Source of the DNA: Trochalopteron elliotii
Taxonomy: Eukaryota > Chordata > Aves > Passeriformes > Leiothrichidae
Length of the DNA: 64,000 bases
Reading direction: 5' to 3'
NCBI GenBank assembly: GCA_024734555.1
Contig: JANPWX010000038.1
Coordinates: 3,296,758 to 3,360,757 of the forward strand
The translations under genes were made by a program, and so were the position numbers. The notes under the pieces are model-generated. The model was not told the origin of the DNA. It did no database searches and worked only from the letters and a program-made list of their open reading frames with translations. Of this stretch, positions 1 through 12,600 are shown piece after piece; position 1 is the stretch's first letter, and every line of letters begins with the position of its first letter.

Positions 1-3000
1 ATTTCAAACCAAAATGTACTGTTTTACTCAAGGAGATGCTATTCTTATCTTAGAGAATACTTTTAAAAATGAACTGGGTCTTCACAGTTTTTCAGGAGTG
101 CTCAGTTATGGTCATGTGCCAGCAAATTGCCGCATTCCTGGCTGCTATCTGTTAAATGTCTGCACTGCTTTTGTCTGGTACTTGTTTCTACTGAGCTGAA
201 AATGCAAAAAAGACCACCATAGCTACAGCACATCTGTAAGCCGGTTACTTTATCCCTGTTTCCTTCTTCTCTTTAGTCCTGTAATGATAGAGGCTTTCTG
301 TACAAATGTGTGTGAAATGTTAGCTTTTCTGCTTTGGGGCAAAAAATAAATTAAAAGGGCAGTAACACAAATTACACATAAAAATATAATTCACTTGCTA
401 AGTAATATAATCTATGGCAGTCTCTTCCCATTTTCCAAGAAAGACTGACTAACTGAGTTTAATGGCAAGATCTTATACTAACAAGATAACATTATGTTTG
501 ATAAAAGCAACGTCAGCTTATTTTAGAATTCAAGTGTCAAAGAATAACAAGCACATTAACAACAATTCCCAGTATTGCATGTGGGTTTTTTCAGTTCAGG
601 TGCTCTTTTTTAATGAAGAAAAAAGACTGTGCTTTATTCTTTATCCCACTGAAAAGAAATAATCAATATCCATCTCTGAGCCAAAATAATTTTTATGTTT
701 TCAACTAACTACTGGGCAGGAGATTCCTGAAATTTGGGGGGTCCTTACAGAATTTGCCATACTAGGACGGACAACTGGTCCATCATAGTCTTACCTTGTT
801 TCTGGAATTAGCCTTTGCCTCATATCCTCTCTGAAGGCAAAGCTCAGAAACCCTTGTCACCACTCTGCTGTTCTCCTTTAGTGTACAGCATGCATCACAG
901 AATGAGGAGAGAGATGAAGTGAGGCAAGCCCTGTCGACCCCCTTCCCCAAAGTGAACTTTCCAAAGTGGATCAAATGGCTTTTCCATTCCAAAGCCAGAC
1001 TGTGTTAGATTATAGGCTAGTATATTTCCAGTAAACTCAAAGTAAAGAACCCAGAACAGAAACAGCAAATGCTTGTAGCCAATTCCTCTCACAATGTGCT
1101 GGCAGGGCTAAATCAGAGCTGGCTTCCAGTTTTCAGTCATTTCACTAACTTTCTAAGTAGCAGCAAACTCTGTGGCTTCCCCTCTGCTCCCTAGCAGGTT
1201 GTCTTTCCATTTCTTCTGTGGCCCAAATCAGCAATCACTCCATCTGAGCTTGATCTACAGGCTCTGAGGTCTCTCCTGGGACCCTCACTCTCCACCTTGC
1301 CATACCCTTTAAGCTGTGCAACTTCCTCCCCTTCATCCTAATTAGCCAATTCCCAGAAAGAAGCAACATTAATGTCACCTGGAAGAATCTACACAGCCTC
1401 TGATTTTTTAACGGATAATGAAAAATGATCAGAAATTCTACAAAAGACATAACTAGGTGACAAAATGAGTACTGTGATTTGAAGATTGTGTTTTTGTCTG
1501 ATTTTGATGGTCAGCTCTAGACAATCAGTCACCATTTCAAAAATCTTGTGTGGTTACAGACCTGCCACATTATGAATGGTAAAAGACCCCGCAAGCAGAA
1601 GTAGGTCTTAAGCGATGTTTGTTCTTTCTCATTGTTTCACACTTTTGTCCTTATACACCTAAGGCATGTTTGTGACCTCACTGATATCCATGGGGCTTGA
1701 GAGCTTGAACAATTACAGTTATTTGGAATTCGATAAAGCATGGATGGTCCTTGGCTAGAGGTTTGATGTATAGTTATTAAGAGCAAACAGTAGTGAGCAC
1801 TTTCTTTGGAATCTGAAAACAAAATTTCTGCACATGGACATACAGGCTTACACAGGTGCAGAATAAAGTATTTTCAGAATAAATTTTACTTTACAACTTC
1901 ATATGATATACATGTTTTCTTTCTGAGAAAGAATCATGGCTGAGTGGCAGAGAAGGTTGGTTTCTGCAAGCTCACCACCTCACTCGTTGAGGCCCTTAAA
2001 GTGAATGAATCCAGAGGCTTGGACTCAGGTAAGGGTATGTTACAATTAAGCCCCAATAAATGCTGTCATGGTAAAATTCCAGTGCATAGTTAAAATCATT
2101 CCCGGTAACTTTTTCAGAGTCTCACTGCATGTGTTTCCTCCTCCTCTGTGCAGCCCAGTCACTCTCAGCTGCACTTCCAAAACATAGTGTTTCTAGAAGT
2201 TTTGAAATCTGGTTGTAGGCAGCCCAGAACTGAAGACCCAACAGCAGTGGTTACTTTTGACTTCATCTCCATTTTGTCTGGTAACACTCCAACCATCAAA
2301 GGGGGGTAAAATGACCTTCTCTCTGCACAGGAGGGCCGTGAAAATAAATTAATAAATAGTTGCAAAGCAACTGTCTATTTTAGGACTGAGCACTGGAGCA
2401 AATCTCTTGAGGAAATTAGTTCTGTCAACAGAATAGGGTTTAGGTAGCGTGCAATGGATATGGCAGGAGGCCTTGAGCATCAAGCAGTGAAGGTGAAGTA
2501 AAATACCTCCATGCATGAATTAAGCCCCCTGGTCCTTGTGCCAAAAAAAGGCAGGAGTCCTTTAGGAGACCACAAGTGTGCTTGTGTAACCAAAGACTAT
2601 ATTAAATGGCACTGAGAAGTGTGCACATCATAGAAACCTCAATTTTCAGACCTTTCAGCAATGGTTACATATTTAAGACCTGGCTGCCTTAGGTAAAGAC
2701 CTTGCACAGAAAGTGATCTGTAGGATCACCACCAAAACATCTAACACATTATTTCCTGGAGTCATATGATCCATGGATCCAGGGCTTGGTTTTTACAGAT
2801 CTGTGCATTACTTTTGAATATTGAGTAACTTTGGAATTGTGAACCTTGAGCTTCATCACCAGACTGAAGTATTAGACAGTGTTAATAGCATACAGTATTA
2901 CTTCATATAAAGTATTAGCCAGCCACCACAGAAAAATAATTTTCAGTATGACTCAACAGAATTGGAATGTGTGATTCTGCAATTCAAGCTTGATGAAGAC

Positions 3001-4198
3001 CACTGATAAACTTTGGGACTATTACAAGTCCTTAGCTACCAAGGAAAAAGATTTTGTTACCATGGGCTTTTCTGTGGATGTTTTCTGTGAGCCTGTCATA
3101 TGACACCCAGTTTAGGTTCCACTGCAATCAGTTTAAAAAAAAACAAACCAAACAATCACATTAGTATTGTATCCTTGATCTGTCAGCTTCCCAGTTTCCT
3201 CATGTGCAGGGTGGCAATAAGCAAGGCAACATTATAAGGGTAGCTGAGTGCTTCGAGATCCTTGGATGACGAAGCCCAAAATCCACAGTATTTCTTTTTT
3301 TTTTTTGGTCTGGTGACAGACTGGATTTCACTTACACACCATTATTTTGAGAAGTGTGTTAGGTTATTTGTCTGTCCATGCTAACAATGACAATAAATCA
3401 TTCTCCACACTTCACTGAGAGAACAAAGCATTATTTACAGACTATAGTGTGGATAAGGCAGAAATACTGTTCCCATCCCTACAGTAGAGGATCTGTCAGC
3501 ACTTCCATTACTGTACTTTAATTCCAGTGGTTTGCAAGCCCCTTTTGATTACCATTACCAAATAGACTGCTATTTTTCAGCTTTATTAATGTTAAGTGAA
3601 TAAATCATGGAAGTTAAAATTGCTTTTGTTCTCCCATAACTAAAACTGGCTTGAAGTTCAAACAAAAAAAATTGCAAAGCAATTCAATTTGTCCAAAAGA
3701 AAGAGATAAAGTCAAAGGACTTACCATTTCACATACTTAGAATTCAATCTCACCATCATGCATCTAGATCTGTATTGACATCATGATATACCAGGAAAAA
3801 AAAAATTACTCCCATGGAACTCTTCCAATTGCTCTGATGCCTAGTATAATTTTTTTAAACTGCTTAAATACACATTTACATTGTGTCTGGGTGGTCTTTG
3901 GGTTAAAAAATATGCTTTCAATAACTTTCCCTCAAATATATATTTTTTATTTTTAATAAAAAAGAGGAAATTACATGCAAAAACCCTATGTTATTTTAAC
4001 ATTGAGGTTTCAACAATAATGAAATTCAAATTTAAGCTTGACACACCATCCTAACTCATTCAACAATGTATTTCTAAGAAATGCCAATAATGGGATGAGT
4101 TAAGATGAATAAATCAGCCCTAAACGAAAACTCCTAAGTTATGTTTCATTCCTGATAAATCTGTGCACATGAAGGATTTTCCCCTTATGATTTTGTGG

Positions 4199-4287
4199 AA
4201 AAAAAAAAAAAAAAACAACCAAACCAACCAAACAAACCAACAAAAAAACCCACAACAAACAAAAACCCCACAACAAACAAAAAAAGT
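4199..4287. repeat. A-rich simple repeat (AAC/AACC type)
   Basis: A run of A is followed by AACC and AAC motifs. A unit of about 19 bases built on CCACAACAAACAAAAA appears twice. Opposing open frames of 76 and 121 codons cross this tract, and both are compositional artefacts. Confidence 0.85.
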
Positions 4288-4499
4288 GCAAGTTCTGTTT
4301 CCATGGAAAGGGCATGTGAGATGCCCTTCAGGGACCCCAAGGTCAGCAAGTAACACAGCCCATCTCAGTTGCCTTTTCCAGGAATGGGACTGATTAGACC
4401 ATGATACCACTGAAGGCACAAGGATCACAGCCTGAACTTTGCTGATGATTCCTCTGAGCTCCTGAGCACTGATTTTTTTCAACACAACTGAAGTAAATG

Positions 4500-4516
4500 C
4501 TCTCTCTCTCTCTCTG
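4500..4516. repeat. (CT)n microsatellite
   Basis: About eight uninterrupted CT dinucleotides lie in unique sequence. Confidence 0.9.
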
Positions 4517-6442
4517 AGAAGACCTTACCTTCCATGATGGGGAATGGGTTGAGGCAACCACTGATGCTGTTCTTGTCATGTCTCTGTCTTTCCAGATGCA
4601 ATGCCCACAGTGCCTCATGGCACGTACATTTAACAGGCAGTATCTGACTGTTTGCATTTGACTGTGTGTTAAGGTCTTTTAACAGCGATCTCACATTCAT
4701 TTAAAAGGCTGGAGTGGAACAGTGAGAAGGAAAGTCAGGCTGCTTGCCTTGGTTTAGCTGCTGCATTAAATAAATAAAACCTGGAGAGAGAAGAGAGAGG
4801 AGAGAGGGCATTTTTCCTGCAGTCTGCAAAAGCAGGCAGTGTGTGAGGAAAGGACTTTTCAAAGGTACAGCTTTGCAGCAGATGCAAAAACTGGTGACTG
4901 GAAGAGGAGGGAGCAAACTTTGTACAGCCCTGGCTCAGGCTGATGAAAAGAGATAGCAGATTCAGAAGGCCTCTGAAGAAACATGGGAAAACATTCAAAT
5001 ACAGAATTTAGGTGTGTATCTCTCCCTCTACACTCACACTTACTGACCTTGTAACGTTATTCTGTTTTATCCAGCAGATTTGTTTTCTCTTTCTACCTGT
5101 ATAAATTGAATTAAAATTCAGGTAAAACCCAGATTTTGCAATTCACAGGTTTATAGTGGTTTGGGGGTCTTTACAATTAAGAAATTTTTTAAAAAAAGGC
5201 TTTGTAAAAAAAGCTCTGGCTAACTCAGAATGCTTTCATCGTTGTATTGCTCTATTTTCCTTCCTTCCTGGTCATAAAATGTATCTCAACTGGCCACCTT
5301 ATATTTGGAAATCCAGTTGAAGACCATAACATAGAAGGTCTAATTCTTCTTTATGGGATTTAGAGTCTGTGGCTAGACATTGAGCCTCAGAGTTATCCGA
5401 TCTCTGTTAGCTCCAAGGATTGCAGCCATCCTTTGTTTTCATTTTCCAGTATTGGACGAAAGAGAAGCTGATGCTGTTACATAGACTCTATTCAAAATCT
5501 TGGCTTCCATGGTTTATTTAAAATTGCCCTCCAAGTACTAATGCCTCTGCAATGAGGCAAGGGTCATATATTAATTTACAAAAAATCAGGGTTAATCCAA
5601 TGAATAGCAAGGATGGCAATCTTATGCCACCTCATATTAACCATTGATTAGCAGCAAATGTAGAAATTTGCTTTACAAAAATGGAAGTTGAATGGCAATT
5701 TAGTAAATTCACTTCACATAGTGACAAAAATATATAACAGAAATAAGCAGACAGATATACAGCAGTACTGTTTTCTCTAGAAACTTACTTCCTGTTACTA
5801 AAGGAGATGTGAAAACAGATTTCTTTGTAAAATAGGAATTTTAAATTAATTAGATGCAAAAATCGCAACCACACACAACTTCTCTTTTCTGAAAATATGC
5901 ATAACTGCTAGCAAAGCTGAACCATGACAAGTTAATCCCAAGAATAACAGAAACAGAAGGACAGACCATGTGTGGACAGAAATCCCCTTTTGTCTCAGTT
6001 CTGACAAATATTCCCAAGTCAGTAATCATTTTGGGAGGAAACTGTTGCTTCATGCAAACACTATGATCTAGAGGTCATACTTTGTTGCCTAAGACACATT
6101 TCTGTGGTAAATCCCTCAGTTCTCACAGCGCTACAGCTCTTGTCCCACAGCTCTCTGAAGGATGAGAGGTTGTAAACCATGGCTTTAAAGCATTGTGCAT
6201 TCCCTTCGGCAGATGCTCAGCCCGTGTGAATGCAGCCACTCCCATAGGTGAGACCCTTCGTTCTCTGTATTTCACCTGCCACTTATTTCATGGCTCTTTA
6301 CCTGCACCCCGTGAAGACCAGAGTGTGCATCCTGAATACCCAAGGATGAGGTTGCAGACAACAGGGCACAGATTCACCTCGAAGAGCGCAGTGCTCTGCC
6401 CTGTGCCCACCCAGGGGCTTGGCACATTGTCCCCGTTTTCCC

Positions 6443-6569
6443 AAGAAAGAAAGAAAGAAAAGAAAAGAAAGAAAAGAAAGAAAAGAAAGAAAAGAAAGAA
6501 AAGAAAGAAAAGAAAGAAAAGAAAGAAAAGAAAGAAAAGAAAGAAAAGAAAGAAAAGAAAGAAAGAAAG
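6443..6569 (+). repeat. Purine-only tandem repeat, unit GAAAGAAAA
   Basis: 127 bases contain only A and G on the + strand. The core is about a dozen copies of a 9-base unit, GAAAGAAAA, flanked by simple GAAA units at both ends. One frame reads as a Lys-Lys-Arg repeat, which is a by-product of the unit length and not a protein. The tract ends about 280 bases before the CpG island. Pure homopurine tracts of this length can form triplex (H-DNA) structures and tend to vary in length; that is general knowledge, not seen here. Confidence 0.95.
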
Positions 6570-6849
6570 CAGGCTAAGGCAAGAGACAGCCGAGATGCAG
6601 AGACAGGCAGTCCCCTGTCCGGGATGGGAAGCCTGCCCAGGCCCTATGCTCTGGGAAGCCAAAGGGCCCGAGTATGCACAACCCTAATGGCAGAAAGGGT
6701 TTTATACAAGTACGAAAAACGATCTTGTGTCAAACACCCACGTTTGAGGTCAGTTTCTAAAACTTTTTTTTTTTAAGCTTCTATTTGGAACGGAGTAAAT
6801 ACTGCACTGAAGATTTAGGACATCTGGGATGTTTGTGACAGCAAGACCG

Positions 6850-7795
6850 AGCTCAGTACACGCACCCTTTTGCCGGGAGCCAGGAGTGATGCAGCGGGAG
6901 CGGCTGGCGGGCCCGCTCGCCCCTCTGGCTCTCTCTCGCCCTCTTTTGCGTGTGTCAGTGCCCGCGGGCCCTGCCGGCGGAGGCGGGGGACATCCCGGCC
7001 CTTCTCTCATCCCGCCCGGGCGCGGGGAGGTCTCCTCGGGCCGGGGGNNNNNNNNNNNNNNNNNNNNNNNNNNNNNNNNNNNNNNNNNNNNNNNNNNNNN
7101 NNNNNNNNNNNNNNNNNNNNNNNNNNNNNNNNNNNNNNNNNNNNNNNNNNNNNNNNNNNNNNNNNNNNNNNNNNNNNNNNNNNNNNNNNNNNNNNNNNNN
7201 NNNNNNNNNNNNNNNNNNNNNNNNNNNNNNNNNNNNNNNNNNNNNNNNNNNNNNNNNNNNNNNNNNNNNNNNNNNNNNNNNNNNNNNNNNNNNNNNNNNN
7301 NNNNNNNNNNNNNNNNNNNNNNNNNNNNNNNNNNNNNNNNNNNNNNNNNNNNNNNNNNNNNNNNNNNNNNNNNNNNNNNNNNNNNNNNNNNNNNNNNNNN
7401 NNNNNNNNNNNNNNNNNNNNNNNNNNNTGCCCCGCCGGCTCCCGTTCCTCCGCCGGCGCTATCCCTCGCCCCGGCAGTATCGGCATCTCCCTAAGTCCTA
7501 GGAAGAGGCCCCGGGGGACGGCGGAGGGGTTCCCTCTGCTGCTCTCCTGCGTTCCCAAAAGCCCTCAAGGGCAGCTACCGCCTCTGCTTTAGCTGTAAGT
7601 GCCTCACGCTTTCCCCAGGAGAAGAAAAGCCTCATCAAACCAAAGCCCAAGTTGGGTATCAAGTACTCGGTGCCCGTCCTTCGCTAGCGTTGTCTGGGTA
7701 TCTGGGATACTGCGGGATAAGGTGGTGTGTCGGGCCAGCCGGGCTGCGCCGAGCCCGGTCGCGCCGGCAGGACCCGGGCTTAGCCGTGGTGAGGT
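6850..7795 (+). promoter_or_regulatory. FHOD3: CpG island, probable FHOD3 promoter / first-exon region
   Basis: Composition changes sharply from AT-rich flank to CpG-dense sequence on both sides of an assembly gap. A GC-box core (CCCGCCC, the reverse complement of GGGCGGG) lies at 7011-7017. The island is the only one in the window and lies upstream, on the + strand, of the two FHOD3 exons, so it is the natural candidate promoter. No FHOD3 first-exon coding sequence is visible in the sequenced parts. A consensus-like donor (AGCT|GTAAGT, GT at 7595-7596) occurs downstream of the gap and could end a noncoding or alternative first exon. Assignment to FHOD3 rests on position. Confidence 0.65.
7048..7427. 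other. Assembly gap (380 N)
   Basis: 380 consecutive N lie between G-rich sequence (CCGGGGG) and C-rich sequence (TGCCCGCCGG). GC-rich first exons are often lost from bird assemblies. The first coding exon of FHOD3 (about 55 codons in other vertebrates, from memory) would fit inside a gap of this nominal size. Open frames running across the gap, translated as X, have no meaning. Confidence 0.98.
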
Positions 7796-8709
7796 TTAAT
7801 AAGCCCAGGCAGTTCCAGCCGGGGCTTTGGTAAAAATAGCAGCGTCTGCTGCCCTTGAAACAATCGGTCCTATTAGTCCCTCTTGCGAAGAACTGCAGCA
7901 TGGCCCTTGCAAGTCTTACCTATCTCTGCTTGCATGCTTCTTCTAATACATGTGCTGGCATCTGTAGCTCTGCCCTTGAAATCAGGCACCCAAGCATTAT
8001 CCTTGAATTTTTAGTTTTCAAAGCAATGCCATTGATTGACATTATAATAATGTCTTTTCATTATTATCTTGTATCTGCACATTAGTTCTGCAGCGCGCAC
8101 TAAAGAAGAAAGGAAAAAATGCCCACTTTTTCTTTTTTTTCCCTACAAAGTAAAAGTTGTAAAACTTTTATTTGCTCTGTGATGAAGTGGGAGGAAAAGA
8201 CTCTCTTAACATCACTTGTATTATGCTCATGGGAGCCTGCAGAAAGATGACAAAGGGCTGTATGTCCCCTTAGATTTAAGGATATCCAAACCCCCATAAA
8301 AGTATTTCAGGGAAAAGCTCATGGAGCAGACAGAAGTTTTGCATTTGTAGAACGGTTTCCTCACATAATAGTTGCCAAGGATACAGCATCCAGTGAACAG
8401 AGCTCTGCCTAAAGCACAAAAACTTTGGAAGCTCTTGGTGTGCTGGGTCAATTCTGTTTTCATGTGCTCAGTCGTCCCCAATTCAGAGAGTGGTCCCATT
8501 GTTTTCATGGGAGGCTTTTTTTTTCTTGGAGTTAGAGCTAATTAAAAGAAAGGCAGAATGGATTCTGACATCTAATGAACTAAATAAAGAGATAGTTTTA
8601 AATCTGGATTTAGAATTAATTCAGTCTCATTTTCAGGGGTATTTAACTGTGATATGTTTTGTTTTCGTTTGAATACTTTCCCGGCAATTTTTATAACTTT
8701 TTATACTAA

Positions 8710-8725
8710 CACCACCACCACCACC
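8710..8725. repeat. (ACC)n trinucleotide run
   Basis: Five consecutive ACC/CAC units form a short microsatellite in unique sequence. Confidence 0.85.
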
Positions 8726-9603
8726 TTGGTTTAGTCTCTTAGGAGCCAGCCAAAATCCATGGCCACTTGTACGTGCTTAAATCCTCCCCAGTCTTTCTGT
8801 GTGCAGTGTTTCTCAAGTTTAATGTTTGGAAAGTGGACTTGCAGACTTAGGGTGAGAGATGGCCTATGTCCCTAGAGGTGCTGTAAACTCGGCTATTGAC
8901 AGATAGTTGCTGTGCTAGAGGTAAGTCCTGGCCCAGTGGTTTGTTAATCTGAGGTTCGGGCTCTTCCAAATACTTTCTTTCCGTTGTGAGGGTGTAGGCA
9001 GGCCCATTGAAAGCTGCTTACATGGTTACAGTTACCTTTGTGTTTGCAGAGCCGCTGCCTGTTTCTAGAGTGCCTTAATTATGTCTCCTGGCTATCTCTT
9101 GGCTTCTTTAAGTATTAAAAAAAAAAAAAAAAGTGTTGGTTGATTAAACTTGTTTACTTTTATTCATTATAATGAAAGCATAGTTCTGTTGTTTGCATTT
9201 GCAGTTAGGGCAGCATTTCTGTGTTTGGCATTACATCTTTGTGCCTGTAATTCTGTAGAATAACTGATCTGTGTTGCTTTCTTCGGTTTTCTTTTTCGGA
9301 GGTGGGCATATTCTTTCTGCAGCTTTTCCTCAAGACCATATTCACTGGTCAATAGAAGATCACCACATTATTTGACTAAGAAGAATTTTGCTCCATTTCC
9401 CCCAGAGATAAGGGCAGATTCTGATCCTAGAGGAGTGCAGCTGTCAAAGCAGAGCATAGGTAGAAATTCAGATGTCGGTTCACATTGACACATCTGAGGT
9501 TTGATTGATTAATTACTTTGAAAATTAGTGAGCTAGTGGATTGATGGTCCTTTTAGTATCATGACAGTGTCTAGAGCAAAATAGCTTGAAACAGACCTAG
9601 GTG

Positions 9604-9674
9604 TCCCAGCCCATGGCAGGGGAGTTGGAACTTTAAAGTCTCTTTCAACCCATGGCTTTCTATGATGATGATGA
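9604..9674 (+). mobile_element. CR1 LINE 3'-end fragment
   Basis: About 70 bases match the typical end of a CR1: CCCATGGCAGGGG, then a TTGGAACT segment, a CTCTTTCAACCCA segment and a terminal TATGATGATGATGA. It is the same tail type as the copy ending near 32868. This is a severely 5'-truncated, old insertion on the + strand. Confidence 0.85.
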
Positions 9675-12600
9675 AATGCATAGGAACATCAATGTCTAAA
9701 TAATTTTTGAAGCTTTATAAACTGGTGGACTTTTTGCCAGCAGGTTTGAATGATCAGTGCTGGGCTTTTTTCCAGTGAGTTTTAAGTTGCCACTTCTTAA
9801 CTTAGGTGAACATTCACTTACTCTCTGAATAGAGCTGCCAACTGTTGCCTTCACGCCACTGGATGATATCCACATCTCACAGATGATGTACTGCTGTGGG
9901 ATGTACTTGATAGGATGAAGTCAGTAGCAGGAATCCAGTTCACTTCAGCAGGGTCAGATTTCGCCATTGCTGTCTTGAAATTAGTAATGACGACAGTGTA
10001 GTGACGGTGGTATTTTTGTAGTTAATAAAACAACTTGTATATTGCAATTCATTGTAAGTTAAACATGATAAACAATTATTAAGAAAACCATTTAAAAAGT
10101 AAACGAAAAATGCTTTGACATTCAGACCTGTCACAGTATGTCATTAGTAGCTTTTTTGTAACGAACAGATGTTCTAGCTTGACTCCAAAGGGCAGGATTT
10201 CTTCATTCTAGTTCTTTGAAAGTACAACTCAATTTTACCTTGGTTTTAGTGCTTCTTTTCTTTAAACTTAAAATTTTACTTGCGTTTGGATGCAAGTCTA
10301 GATCTACACACTGTCTTCTGAGCAGCAGTGTTTTTAGATCCTTATGTAGGTTCTCAGGAAAGTTAAGGAACTGAGTTCTGAGAGTAGTGTCTGGGATAGT
10401 TTTTACTACCCTGAATAATGTGAAGCACCTAAGCAGGTTGATAGGAAAAACTGATAAGAAGAGTCTCTGCAATCTTTCTTTCACTTGGAATTAGGCGCCT
10501 AATTGTATCCTCCTCCCTCTTTTTTTTCCCTGCTTCTCAGTGCACATACTTTTCTCTACATCTACATCTCTGGATACAGCAGCTTGCTCTTCATTGGGTT
10601 GTGCTCAGTTCTGTCTGGCATGCACACTGAGCCTCATGGGGCAGGGCACTGCCATCAGGAATGCTTGTTTCAGCTGTCCCCCGTGGTTTTGAATGATTTG
10701 GTCCTAGATGATAATATACCATCCTAGTTGATGATGCAATGAAGTACCACAAATTCTGTTACAGTATTTTTAGCCACATCTACAAATTCTTGCTGAGTAA
10801 CAACGCCACGTTGCAGAGTTTTTGTGGTTTGCCTATATTGATTTGGCTGCCTAAGGTGCCATTTTGAATTTGGCTTTTATTGTTTATGAGGATTTTAGGT
10901 CACTCTTACTGTCTGTTGTATGAAGTTGAACTGGATCTAGTTGGGACTCTGACTTCAGATGTCGCTTTTGCCCATTTCTGTGAACCTTGGGAAAATTCAG
11001 AACTGGGTCTAAATTTGTGGCTCAGGCCCTGTGCCAATAATGCTCTTTGAATCTAATTTGGTACATTGGGTTTGTTGGTTTTGAATTGCTTTGAGTTACT
11101 TGATACTTGTAACTTGCTGACATAGGGTCGCTCAGAAGAGTAGCTATATATACATGGCCAATGTCAAATGGTGTGCTTTTTTTAGAGATCTTCTTCATTA
11201 CAACTTATTCACATAATTACAGCATGCTGAGTATGTTGCCATAGTCTGTTTTCACGTGCCACACTAGTGTTCAATGTTGGGTCAGCTCTGTAAGAAATAC
11301 ATCTTTGCAATAATACAGGGCATCACACTGCCTGATTTATCAAGAAAACATAATCAAAATGTTTGTGTAACATGGAAATATTTGTGTAGCAATGGAAAAC
11401 AACAACAAAAAAATCTTTCCATGAGTATGGTGTACTGGTGGTGATGGTGTAAAGGAGAGTTGTAGTGCCATAAGGATAATTGTTTTGACCTCCTGTTCCC
11501 ACTGAGAAAACTGGAGACAACTTCTGTGTTTAAATCCCTTCCAAGAATATGTAATTAGGAACAGTGTCATTCAGAAAACAGTGGTATAAGCAAATAAATC
11601 CAGTGAGCGCTAGAGGGATTCGGGAGTTTCATTCATAAAGAAGCCATCCATATTTCCGTCTTCAGCTGCTGTGATGTAGCCCTACATTAAAGCCAGGGCT
11701 CACTCTCAGGCATGGTGTGATGTAAACTGATAGCAGGAGTAGTTCCCCTGGTTGTGTCCTGGCATGGAGCTCTGCTCTGGCATTGAGCTTTGTGCCAGGC
11801 TATACCCTGGCAGCAGCCTCAGGTTTTCTGAGAGCAGTTAACCTACCAGCTGGCTCCTCTTCCTTGGGTTTCCTTGGCATTAAGTAATAACGTGTTGGTC
11901 CATAGAGGCTAGGCAGAAAAACAAGAAAATATGGTTGGAATCTTGATCCTGATGGAGGTACTGGTAAATAGAGCAGCTGTTCTCTGAAGAGAGCATTTTT
12001 GGGTTAGTCATTATGTCATTAATGGGAACTGAAGAATAGAAGATGGAAACTGGAATATTGTCATTTTCCCAGAGAAAACAAACCCACACTTAAGGGAAAC
12101 TGGCTGATATCTTCTGCAAGTGTCGCTGCTGAGGACTGGAAAATATTTTAGGTGAGGGGACTGTCAAGACACATAGGTCTTTCATATTCTCACTGAGGCA
12201 GGTGGACATCAGCCTTTTTTCATCCTTTGAGAGAAGAAGGGATTTAACACAAAGGTTGTTTCCAAAAGGTTTCCAAAGTATTCTGACTCTAGTCAAGTAT
12301 TTCTGGAACTGACAAATTCCTGTGCTTCAGGAGATTGACCCTGTAGTAGTCTCATGTGCTTGAATTTTATAGGGAATTATTTATGAGGGCAGAGCAGGTG
12401 TAGGATACTGCTCTGTCTCCTGACTTGACAGCACAAGCTGCATCAGAGTCCTGTGTGAAGCACACTTTTCTGGGGGAGTGTAAAACACCTGCCCTAAAGC
12501 ACAACTGTGGAAAGCTTCTCAGTCTCCAACAGCTTACTGTCTTCTGGGGGGTGGGCCTTCAAAGGAGAAGAAATACCTGTAGAACAGATACAAAGTAATT

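Larger units (their letters stand above)
1..6442. other. Noncoding 5' flank of FHOD3, no gene recognised
   Basis: No open frame here is longer than about 120 codons, and none resembles a known protein. Two of the longer frames lie over the A-rich tract near 4.2 kb. Base composition is AT-rich with ordinary complexity. I see no exon with good splice borders, no RNA gene and no recognisable CR1 fragment. In mammals the gene upstream of FHOD3 is MOCOS, but I see no MOCOS exon here, so this is probably intergenic. If FHOD3 starts further upstream than the CpG island, it could instead be intronic. Confidence 0.6.

Noticed and set aside
4120..4485. 121-codon minus-strand frame
   Set aside because: It runs through an A/T simple repeat giving poly-Phe and Cys-Val-rich text; it has no domain and no plausible gene context.
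6193..6687. 164-codon frame rich in Lys-Lys-Arg repeats, and the 124-codon frame opposite
   Set aside because: Both are translations of the GAAAGAAAA purine repeat; the flanking residues match nothing and there is no codon-use or conservation support.
6829..7592. Open frames of 183-240 codons crossing the gap
   Set aside because: Most of each frame is N. The readable ends are GC-rich low-complexity sequence that does not match the FHOD3 N-terminus.
9118..9134. Poly-A run as the tail of a processed pseudogene
   Set aside because: No coding remnant upstream, no polyadenylation-signal context and no target duplication. The same applies to the runs near 14022, 33583, 40209, 47889 and 61081.
11759..11794. 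Imperfect 18-base direct repeat starting CTGGCAT
   Set aside because: Only 14 of 18 positions match and the unit is low in information; it could easily be chance.
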